Part shown: positions 1 through 4,695 of the stretch, piece after piece | Position numbering within the stretch: the first letter of the stretch is position 1 | How the letters are laid out: the number at the start of each line of letters is the position of its first letter | Assembly: GCA_003694975.1 (NCBI GenBank) | Contig: RFJH01000291.1 | Location: forward strand, 1-6,336 | Direction: 5' to 3' | DNA: 6,336 nucleotides | Source: Anaerolineae bacterium | Lineage (GTDB): Bacteria > Chloroflexota > Anaerolineae > Anaerolineales > Villigracilaceae | Notes under the pieces: generated by a model | Told to the model about the DNA's origin: nothing | What the model saw: only the letters and a program-made list of their open reading frames with translations | Database searches by the model: none | Made by a program: the position numbers and the translations under genes

Positions 1-2
1 CC

Positions 3-566
3 GTCCCTCCCTCGCCGACACCTGCCATCGCCGCGCCGACCCCGACTCTCACGCCCACCCTCACGCCCTTCTGCGCCGACGCGCGGGTACCGGCCTTGCT
101 GGATGCCCTCGGCGAGGCCCTGATCGCCGAAGATGGCGAGCGCTTCGCTGCCCTGATCAGCCCTGAGCACGGCCTGGACCTGCGTTACTGGCGTTACGGC
201 ACGGTGGCGAACTACTCGCCGGAGGAGGCGCGTTGGGTCTTTCAGAGCACGTATCGGGTCCGTTGGGGAGCGGAGCCGGGCAGCGGTAAGGAAACGGTGG
301 GGACGTTCCGGGAAGTGCCGCTGCCGGCGCTGGTGGAAGTCTTCACCGCACACCATGAGCGTTACTGTAATGATCCGGGGATTACGGCGCTCTTTGCCCC
401 TCAACCCTGGCCGGAGGAATATCACGGCCTGAACTACTATACGGTGTACAGGCCGGGTAGCGAGCAGTATGGTGGTCTGGATTGGCGCGCCTGGCTGGTA
501 GGTGTGGAATACGTCCGGGATACGCCCTACCTCTTCGCCTTGATTCATTTCCAATGGGAACCGTGA
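3..566 (+). CDS. Hypothetical exported protein, 3' part only
   Basis: The frame is open to the left edge of the window (first full codon at 3) and ends at TGA 564-566, so the N-terminus is missing; 187 residues are visible. Residues 1-22 form a Pro/Thr/Ala-rich linker of the APTPTLTPTLTP kind, which in Chloroflexota commonly joins a lipoprotein or secretion signal to an extracytoplasmic domain. A compact domain of about 160 residues follows, rich in Trp and Tyr, ending in FALIHFQWEP at the C-terminus. The only two cysteines (residues 24 and 122) could form a disulfide, in line with export. I do not recognise a named family or any catalytic motif. Similar endings (a WRxWLVGVEYV stretch, then WEP) are familiar to me from uncharacterised Chloroflexota proteins, but that is memory, not a search. 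A TTG at 96 could be read as a start, yet the reading frame continues well upstream with coding-like composition, so I treat the gene as truncated by the window. It is separated from ffh by over 300 bp and probably belongs to a different transcript. Confidence 0.72.
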   Translation, partial: VPPSPTPAIAAPTPTLTPTLTPFCADARVPALLDALGEALIAEDGERFAALISPEHGLDLRYWRYGTVANYSPEEARWVFQSTYRVRWGAEPGSGKETVGTFREVPLPALVEVFTAHHERYCNDPGITALFAPQPWPEEYHGLNYYTVYRPGSEQYGGLDWRAWLVGVEYVRDTPYLFALIHFQWEP

Positions 567-636
567 AACCGGCCTCAGCCCAACAGGGCGCATTTACATC
601 ATGTAGAAAAGAACGTTGCTCACGCGCTCCCTTTGG

Positions 637-723
637 TGTCATCGCGAGGCAGGCCAAGCCCGCCGAAGCGATCCCCTCGCCGGTGCGGGAGATGACGAGC
701 GCCCGTCAGGACTCGCCATGACA
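637..723. repeat. Small palindromic intergenic repeat (MITE/REP-like candidate)
   Basis: The 87-bp segment is bounded by TGTCATCGCGAG (637-648) and CTCGCCATGACA (712-723), which are inverted repeats matching at 11 of 12 positions. An internal GATGAC (691-696) also mirrors the left end (GTCATC, 638-643), and the segment contains CGCCGAAGCGATCCCCTCG (661-679). This resembles a dispersed repeat I remember from many bacterial genomes, with GTCATTGCGAG at one end, GAAGCAATC in the middle and CGCAATGACA at the other end; here T is replaced by C. It has no coding capacity for a transposase. Only one copy lies in the window, so calling it a repeat rests on the terminal symmetry and on resemblance. 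Confidence 0.55.
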
Positions 724-748
724 TAGAAAGGGCTGCTTATGCCTACTG

Positions 749-778
749 TTGAGCGAAGAGTTTCCTCGTTTCTACAAC
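749..778 (+). promoter_or_regulatory. Weak candidate upstream promoter for ffh
   Basis: TTGAGC (749-754) and TACAAC (773-778) are separated by 18 bp, each matching 4 of 6 positions of the sigma70-type consensus. It lies 60 bp before the stronger promoter candidate and would form a tandem pair with it. Support is from sequence match alone. Confidence 0.25.
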
Positions 779-808
779 ATCTGAGTGCACCCAGCCCAAC
801 ACTTTCCC

Positions 809-837
809 TTGACCACCTATCCGTTCCACGCTACAAT
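809..837 (+). promoter_or_regulatory. Candidate sigma70-type promoter of ffh
   Basis: TTGACC (809-814) and TACAAT (832-837) are each 5 of 6 matches to the housekeeping consensus, with an ideal 17-bp spacer. Transcription would start near 843-845, giving a leader of about 49 nt that is largely taken up by the hairpin at 850-878. Its position directly before ffh, and the lack of any closer alternative, make it the likely main promoter of ffh. Confidence 0.65.
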
Positions 838-849
838 CTCCGTCGCCGG

Positions 850-878
850 AAACCCGTTTTCACTGAGAAAACGGGTTT
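850..878 (+). promoter_or_regulatory. Perfect hairpin in the ffh leader
   Basis: AAACCCGTTTTC (850-861) and GAAAACGGGTTT (867-878) are exact reverse complements, giving a 12-bp stem with the 5-nt loop ACTGA. It lies wholly between the predicted transcription start and the ffh start codon, ending 14 nt before the ATG at 893 and 6 nt before the weak Shine-Dalgarno GGAAG (885-889). No T-run follows, so it does not look like a classical intrinsic terminator. A 5' stabilising stem or a translational control element are both possible. Confidence 0.6.
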
Positions 879-892
879 ATAAATGGAAGACG

Positions 893-2221
893 ATGTTTGA
901 GACTCTTACCGAGCGCCTGAATCAGATTTTCACCCAGTTGCGGCGGAGAGGGAAACTCTCCGCCGCCGATGTGGACGCCGTTCTGCGTGAAGTCCGCCTG
1001 GCGTTGCTTGAAGCGGATGTGCACTATAGCGTGGTCAAGGATTTCCTGGCCAGGTTGAGGGAACGCGCCGTTGGGGCGGAGGTCTCGCGAGCACTCAACC
1101 CCGCACAGCAGGTGGTGAAAATCGTCCACGAGGAATTGATTGCCACGCTGGGGGAACCGACCTCCCTGGCTCTTTCTGGACCGAAGCCACGCCTGATCCT
1201 CCTGGTTGGCCTGCAAGGCTCCGGTAAGACGACGACCGCCGGCAAACTGGCCCGTCTGCTGCGCTCGCGTGGGGAGCGTGTAGCCCTGGTCGCGGGCGAT
1301 CCTTACCGTCCGGCGGCGGTGGAACAGTTACAGCAACTTGGGGAACGCATCGGTGTGCCGGTGTTTGCCGAGCGCGATGTCGCTCCTCCGGAGGCCGTTG
1401 CACGTGCCTTCGATGCGGCGCGGAAAGGCGGCGTGAGCGCCTTGATTGTGGATACCGCCGGTCGTTCTCAATTGGATGAAGAACTGATGGACGAACTGCG
1501 TTCCATCGTCGCGCGCGTCTCACCGGTGGAGTCCCTGCTGGTTGTGGATGCGATGACCGGTCAGGAGGCTCTGCACATCGCCCAGGGTTTTCGTCGGGCT
1601 ATTCCCATCACCGGTCTGATTCTGGCTAAGATGGACGGTGATGCACGCGGTGGCGCGGCCATCTCCATCCGCGCTGTTACCGGCGTGCCTATCAAGTTTC
1701 TCGGTACAGGCGAAAAACTTGATGCCCTGGAGGTCTACGATCCCCGCCGCCTGGCCTCGCGCATTTTGGGAATGGGGGATGTGATCGGCCTGATTGAAAA
1801 AGCAGAGGCCGCCTTTGCTGAGGACGAGGAGGCCAGCCGCCGTCAGGCTGAGCGCCTGCTCTCCGGCACGTTCACCCTGGAAGACTGGCTGGAGCAGATG
1901 CGCCAGATACGTAAGATGGGACCGATCGCCCATATCCTGGATATGCTTCCAGGGCAACTGGGTCAGGCAGCGCGCACGGTGGATCCCCAAGAGGCTGAAG
2001 AGCAGTTTAAAAAGGCCGAGGCGATTATCAGTTCGATGACCGTGCAAGAACGGCGAAATCCGGATATACTTAATGCCAGTCGTCGCCGCCGGATTGCCCG
2101 TGGCTCCGGAACTCAGGTACAGGATGTCAATCGCCTGGTGAAACAGTTCCGCGAGGCACGCCGTATGTTCAAGAAGTTGCGCAAATCCGGTGGGCGTGAC
2201 CTTTCTCGTCTGTTCCGCTGA
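893..2221 (+). CDS. ffh: Signal recognition particle GTPase Ffh (SRP54)
   Basis: Ffh is the GTPase and signal-sequence-binding subunit of the bacterial signal recognition particle. It binds hydrophobic signals of nascent chains together with the 4.5S/6S SRP RNA and docks with FtsY at the membrane. The 442 residues match the usual family length. The N domain occupies about residues 1-95 with the ALLEADV motif at 37-43. The G domain follows: P-loop GLQGSGKTTT (106-115), DPYRPAA (136-142), DTAGR (187-191), AKMDGDARGG (245-254) and GTGEKLDAL (271-279). The M domain (about 300-442) carries the RNA-binding signature SRRRRIARGSGTQVQDVN (396-413). The start ATG 893 is chosen because the protein then begins MFETLTERL like other Ffh proteins; the frame stays open to a GTG at 785, but that extension would cross the promoter and hairpin. 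Shine-Dalgarno is weak (GGAAG, 885-889). The guanine-specificity motif reads AKMD where TKxD is usual. The C-terminal tail is short and carries few methionines. Confidence 0.97.
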   Translation: MFETLTERLNQIFTQLRRRGKLSAADVDAVLREVRLALLEADVHYSVVKDFLARLRERAVGAEVSRALNPAQQVVKIVHEELIATLGEPTSLALSGPKPRLILLVGLQGSGKTTTAGKLARLLRSRGERVALVAGDPYRPAAVEQLQQLGERIGVPVFAERDVAPPEAVARAFDAARKGGVSALIVDTAGRSQLDEELMDELRSIVARVSPVESLLVVDAMTGQEALHIAQGFRRAIPITGLILAKMDGDARGGAAISIRAVTGVPIKFLGTGEKLDALEVYDPRRLASRILGMGDVIGLIEKAEAAFAEDEEASRRQAERLLSGTFTLEDWLEQMRQIRKMGPIAHILDMLPGQLGQAARTVDPQEAEEQFKKAEAIISSMTVQERRNPDILNASRRRRIARGSGTQVQDVNRLVKQFREARRMFKKLRKSGGRDLSRLFR

Positions 2222-2227
2222 GCATCT

Positions 2228-2253
2228 GGCGCGCTGCGAGGCGCGTTTCCTTT
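2228..2253 (+). terminator. Weak candidate terminator after ffh
   Basis: CGCGC (2230-2234) pairs with GCGCG (2241-2245) around a 6-nt loop, extendable by two G-T wobbles, followed by TTTCCTTT (2246-2253). It starts 7 bp after the ffh stop. The T-run is interrupted and an alternative pairing (CGCGT 2242-2246 with ACGCG 2255-2259) competes, so at best it attenuates. A separate promoter candidate before rpsP fits with partial termination here. Confidence 0.3.
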
Positions 2254-2331
2254 CACGCGACCCTCTCCCTCGTCGGCGCGAAGTGCTCATTTTCCGGAAT
2301 GGACATCCCTCATCGGGGCGTTGTGAGTTCA

Positions 2332-2360
2332 TTGACGTGGCCCCGACTCAACTCGATACT
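2332..2360 (+). promoter_or_regulatory. Candidate promoter of the rpsP-khpA-rimM-dprA group
   Basis: TTGACG (2332-2337, 5 of 6) and GATACT (2355-2360, 4 of 6) are 17 bp apart. Initiation near 2366-2368 would place the start of the transcript right at the rpsP Shine-Dalgarno, leaving a very short leader of about 18 nt. A TACTTT two bases further on gives a 19-bp spacing as a poorer alternative. Confidence 0.45.
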
Positions 2361-2367
2361 TTGTTTT

Positions 2368-2375
2368 AAGGAGAT
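2368..2375 (+). promoter_or_regulatory. Strong Shine-Dalgarno of rpsP
   Basis: AAGGAGAT lies 9 nt before the ATG at 2385 and is much the best ribosome binding site in the ffh-dprA stretch, in line with the high demand for a ribosomal protein. It fixes the start of rpsP. Confidence 0.75.
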
Positions 2376-2384
2376 AGTTTCCCG

Positions 2385-2729
2385 ATGGTTCGAATTCGTC
2401 TGCGTCGTGTTGGCAGAAAAGGTCAACCTTCGTATCGTATTGTCGCCGCGGATAAAGAAGCCCCACGCGATGGCAAATTCCTTGAGATTTTGGGCTTCTA
2501 TAACCCGCGCACGGAACCGGCTACGATCAAAGTCAAGGAAGACCGTGTTTATGATTGGCTGAGCAAGGGTGCTCAGTTGAGTGAGGCTGCGGAGCAGATC
2601 TTCCGTACCGCCGGTGTTCTGGAACGCTACGAACGTTTCAAGCAAGGCGAAGACCTGGAGGTCTTGCTTGCCGAGGCCGCGAAAGCCGAGGCAGAGCGGA
2701 ACGTCAGCCCCAAAACTCGTCGTGATTGA
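2385..2729 (+). CDS. rpsP: 30S ribosomal protein bS16
   Basis: bS16 is a small-subunit protein that binds 16S rRNA early in assembly and stabilises the 5' domain. The family signature is clear: MVRIRLRRVGRKGQPSYRIV (1-20), the RDG at 28-30, LGFYNP (36-41), then DWLSKGAQLSEAAEQIF (57-73). The core ends near residue 85. At 114 residues it is longer than the usual 80-90, through an Ala/Glu-rich, probably helical tail (about 87-105) ending NVSPKTRRD; such tails occur in several bS16 lineages. The start ATG 2385 is fixed by the conserved N-terminus and the strong Shine-Dalgarno. Arginine codons lean on CGT, as expected for a highly expressed gene. khpA follows after 36 bp. Confidence 0.97.
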   Translation: MVRIRLRRVGRKGQPSYRIVAADKEAPRDGKFLEILGFYNPRTEPATIKVKEDRVYDWLSKGAQLSEAAEQIFRTAGVLERYERFKQGEDLEVLLAEAAKAEAERNVSPKTRRD

Positions 2730-2765
2730 ACGAGAGCGCCGGTGTTTTGAGAAAGGGGTTGGTAC

Positions 2766-2999
2766 ATGAAAGCGTTGATTGAGTACATCGCCCGCTCCCT
2801 GGTAGAGCACCCGGAACAGGTTGAGGTGCGCACGCGGCGCGCAGGGCGCCGCGTGGTGGTAGAACTGCGTGTGGCGAAGCCCGATATGGGCCGTGTGGTT
2901 GGCAGGCATGGTCGTGTCGCCAATGCCATGCGCGCCCTGCTGCGTGTGGCGGCGGAGCGTGAGAACAAACTGGCTTCTCTGGATATTATCGAACCCTGA
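2766..2999 (+). CDS. khpA: KH-domain RNA-binding protein KhpA (YlqC family)
   Basis: KhpA is a small single-KH-domain RNA-binding protein; in Firmicutes it partners KhpB (Jag/EloR) and affects cell elongation and small-RNA handling. The 77 residues match the usual length. The N-terminus MKALIEYIARSLVEHPEQV is typical, and the KH core VVGRHGRVANAMRALL (44-59) contains the nucleic-acid-gripping GxxG loop as GRHG (46-49). The Shine-Dalgarno AAAGGGG (2752-2758) is 7 nt before the ATG. It sits between rpsP and rimM, the standard place of this gene in many Gram-positive and Chloroflexota genomes. The stop TGA overlaps the rimM start by one base (TGATG). Positions 2831-2855 inside the gene form a strong hairpin in the mRNA. 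No khpB is visible in this window. Confidence 0.93.
   Translation: MKALIEYIARSLVEHPEQVEVRTRRAGRRVVVELRVAKPDMGRVVGRHGRVANAMRALLRVAAERENKLASLDIIEP
2831..2855 (+). other. Strong hairpin inside khpA
   Basis: CACGCGGCGC (2831-2840) and GCGCCGCGTG (2846-2855) are exact reverse complements, giving a 10-bp GC-rich stem with the 5-nt loop GCAGG. It lies in the codons for the basic stretch RTRRAGRRV (residues 22-30). It may simply follow from repeated arginine codons in a GC-rich gene, or act as an mRNA structure. Confidence 0.5.
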
Positions 3000-3556
3000 T
3001 GGCTCGCACAAGCGCCCTTCCTGAGGGCGATTCGGGCTCGCCGCGCGGCGAGCCTGTGTATTTGGTGGTCGGCTATTTACGGCGTCCCCATGGTGTGCGC
3101 GGCGAACTCTTGATGGAAGTACACACCGATTTCCCCGAACGGCTGCAACCCGGTGTGAGCGTCTATGTGGGAGAGGAGCATGTCCCGCTTCGTATTACCG
3201 GTCGCCGGAGCCACGCGCGTGGAATGTTGATCGCCTTTGATGGCATTAAAACGCGTGAGCAGGCTGCGGCATTGCGCAATCAATATGTCTACGTCCTGGC
3301 CGCCGATCGCCCCCCACTGCCGGAAGGGGAATATTATCACCATCAACTGCTTGGGCTTCGAGTGTTTGATGAAAGCGGGCGCCTTCTCGGCACCTTGACC
3401 GAGATTCTGGAGACCGGTGCCAATGATGTCTACATCGTGCGGACGTCACAAGGAAAAGAACTTCTTCTACCGGCGATAGAGGAGGTCATTTTGGATGTGG
3501 ACCTGACGCGTCGTGAGATGCGCGTCCACTTGCTCCCCGGCCTGGACGATGGATGA
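2999..3556 (+). CDS. rimM: Ribosome maturation factor RimM
   Basis: RimM binds ribosomal protein uS19 and helps mature the 3' (head) domain of 16S rRNA in the 30S subunit. The 185 residues show the two-domain layout: the RimM N-terminal beta-barrel (about 20-105), opening with VVGYLRRPHGVRGE (23-36), and the PRC-barrel (about 110-183) with EYYHHQLLGL (111-120), ETGANDVYIV (138-147), LLPAIEEVILDVDL (156-169) and the terminal LLPGLDD. The ATG at 2999 overlaps the khpA stop (TGATG), implying coupled translation. That start adds a 19-residue low-complexity leader (SALPEGDSGSPRGE) absent from most RimM proteins as I know them, and its DNA carries two hairpins (3013-3029 and 3035-3054). An in-frame GTG at 3056 would give a classical RimM N-terminus directly after the second hairpin, but without a clear Shine-Dalgarno. 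The stop overlaps dprA by 8 bp. Confidence 0.94.
   Translation: MARTSALPEGDSGSPRGEPVYLVVGYLRRPHGVRGELLMEVHTDFPERLQPGVSVYVGEEHVPLRITGRRSHARGMLIAFDGIKTREQAAALRNQYVYVLAADRPPLPEGEYYHHQLLGLRVFDESGRLLGTLTEILETGANDVYIVRTSQGKELLLPAIEEVILDVDLTRREMRVHLLPGLDDG
3013..3054 (+). other. Two adjacent hairpins at the 5' end of rimM
   Basis: The first is CGCCCT (3013-3018) with AGGGCG (3024-3029), a 6-bp stem and 5-nt loop. The second is a perfect 20-bp palindrome (3035-3054; arms GGCTCGCCGC and GCGGCGAGCC), which could fold into a stem with a short loop. They fill the codons of the non-conserved leader between the khpA stop and the first conserved RimM residues, so they may be a structured intergenic element rather than protein sequence. 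Confidence 0.5.
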
Positions 3557-4652
3557 TAAGCGTTATTGGATTGGCCTGAACCTGGTACGGGGCATCGGCG
3601 CGGCGCGGATGCGGGCTTTGCTGAGGCATTTTGGTGAGGCGCGCCTGGCCTGGGAAGCCTCCCCTGCCGCCTTGCGGGAGGCGGGCCTCGGTCCGACTTT
3701 GATCGAACGCCTGCTGGATGTCAGGCAACGCGTCGATCTGGATCGCCTTTGGGAACACATCCTTGATTTGGGGATTGATGTTCTCACCTGGGAAGATAAG
3801 GCATATCCTTCTCGCCTGCGCGAGATCGAGCAGCCCCCTCCTGTCCTCTATGTGCGCGGCACGCTGACTGAGGAGGATCGCTGGGCAGTTGCCGTGGTCG
3901 GCACACGGCGTGTCACCTCGTATGGGCGGCAGGTGGCCGAAGAGGTGGCCTCTTTCCTGGCGCAGAACGGGGTGACGGTTGTCAGCGGCCTGGCGCGCGG
4001 GGTGGATGCCGTTGCCCATCAGGCTGCTCTAAAAGCGGGGGGGCGCACACTGGCCGTCCTCGGCTGTGGCGTGGACCGCGTCTATCCGCCGGAGCACCGT
4101 TCCCTGGCCGAGCGCATCATCGCGCAGGGCGCTTTACTCAGCGATTATGCTCCGGGGACGCCGCCGGAGGGGAGCAATTTCCCACCGCGCAACCGTATTA
4201 TCTCCGGCCTTACAATGGGTGTCGTGGTTGTGGAGGCGGGCGAGAGCAGCGGAGCGCTGATCACTGCCGAGTTCGCCGCCGAGCAAGGGCGCGAGGTGTT
4301 CGCCGTGCCGGGGAACATTTTTGCTCCCCAGAGCAAGGGCACCAATCGCTTGATTCAGCAGGGTGCTCACCCCTTGCTCCATCCGGGCGAGATCCTTGAG
4401 ATCCTTGACCTGGGCCGGATCCGTCACCAGCGCGCGGCCCGTAAGGTTTTGCCCGCCGATGCGATCGAAGTGCAACTCCTGGATGCTCTGGGCGCGGAGC
4501 CGGTGCATGTAGACGAAATCCGCCGGCAGACCGGTTTGCCGATTGAGAAAGTGACCGCCACACTGGTGATGATGGAACTCAAAGGCCTTGTGCGCCATGT
4601 TGGCGGAATGCATTATGTGGCCGTGCGTGAGGTACAATCGGATTATTCGTAG
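3549..4652 (+). CDS. dprA: DNA-processing protein DprA (Smf)
   Basis: DprA binds incoming single-stranded DNA in the cytoplasm during natural transformation, protects it and loads RecA. It is widespread also in species not known to be competent. The 367 residues have the full layout: an N-terminal helical, SAM/HhH-like part (about 1-75; LVRGIGAARMRALLRHFG), the Rossmann-type DprA fold (about 85-285) and a C-terminal winged-helix domain (about 303-358; VDEIRRQTGLPIEKV). Family motifs are VVGTRRVTSYG (117-127), SGLARGVDAVAHQAAL (146-161), FPPRNRIISGL (211-221), SSGALITAEFAAEQGREVFA (233-252), and VPGNIF followed by KGTNRLIQQGA (263-273). The start ATG 3549 gives MDDKRYWIGLNL; a frame extension to 3513 runs deeper into rimM and lacks family features. 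There is an 8-bp overlap with rimM and no strong Shine-Dalgarno, so translation is probably coupled. I see no com genes here; dprA is usually next to topA, but manC intervenes. Confidence 0.96.
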   Translation: MDDKRYWIGLNLVRGIGAARMRALLRHFGEARLAWEASPAALREAGLGPTLIERLLDVRQRVDLDRLWEHILDLGIDVLTWEDKAYPSRLREIEQPPPVLYVRGTLTEEDRWAVAVVGTRRVTSYGRQVAEEVASFLAQNGVTVVSGLARGVDAVAHQAALKAGGRTLAVLGCGVDRVYPPEHRSLAERIIAQGALLSDYAPGTPPEGSNFPPRNRIISGLTMGVVVVEAGESSGALITAEFAAEQGREVFAVPGNIFAPQSKGTNRLIQQGAHPLLHPGEILEILDLGRIRHQRAARKVLPADAIEVQLLDALGAEPVHVDEIRRQTGLPIEKVTATLVMMELKGLVRHVGGMHYVAVREVQSDYS

Positions 4653-4686
4653 TCGGCTGTAACTATTGGAGATCCTTCGGTTGCCT

Positions 4687-4690
4687 GGAG
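4687..4690 (+). promoter_or_regulatory. Ribosome binding site that decides the manC start
   Basis: GGAG (in GGAGAGA, 4687-4693) lies 5 nt before the ATG at 4696. It favours this ATG over the in-frame TTG at 4666, which has no comparable site and would add ten non-conserved residues. Confidence 0.6.
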
Positions 4691-4695
4691 AGACG

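Larger units (their letters stand above)
567..892. other. Intergenic region before ffh
   Basis: This 326-bp stretch has no convincing gene; the short reading frames crossing it have no ribosome binding site and overlap the repeat. From left to right it holds a weak inverted repeat after the upstream stop (GCCC 578-581 with GGGC 586-589, without a T-run), a small palindrome TACATCATGTA (595-605), the repeat-like element at 637-723, two candidate promoters (749-778 and 809-837), and the hairpin at 850-878 leading into ffh. Confidence 0.7.

Noticed and set aside
482..721. 79-codon + strand reading frame crossing the end of the first gene and the repeat element
   Set aside because: It overlaps the better supported first gene in another frame, then runs through the palindromic repeat; no ribosome binding site.
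785..892. N-terminal extension of ffh from GTG 785
   Set aside because: It would add 36 non-conserved residues, spans the best promoter and the leader hairpin, and has no ribosome binding site; MFETLTERL from 893 is the family start.
1520..2332. 270-codon reading frame on the - strand opposite ffh
   Set aside because: It lies wholly antisense to strongly conserved ffh coding sequence, shows no family features, and is typical of GC-rich shadow frames.
2310..3011. 233-codon - strand reading frame opposite rpsP and khpA
   Set aside because: It is antisense to two clearly identified conserved genes and has no recognisable motif; a shadow frame.
3656..3690. GCCTCCC/GGGAGGC inverted repeat early in dprA
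   Set aside because: A 7-bp stem over a 12-nt loop in GC-rich coding sequence is not distinguishable from chance.
4633..4638. TACAAT as a -10 box for manC inside the dprA end
   Set aside because: No -35-like hexamer at a workable distance and no TGn extension; kept only as a remark under manC.
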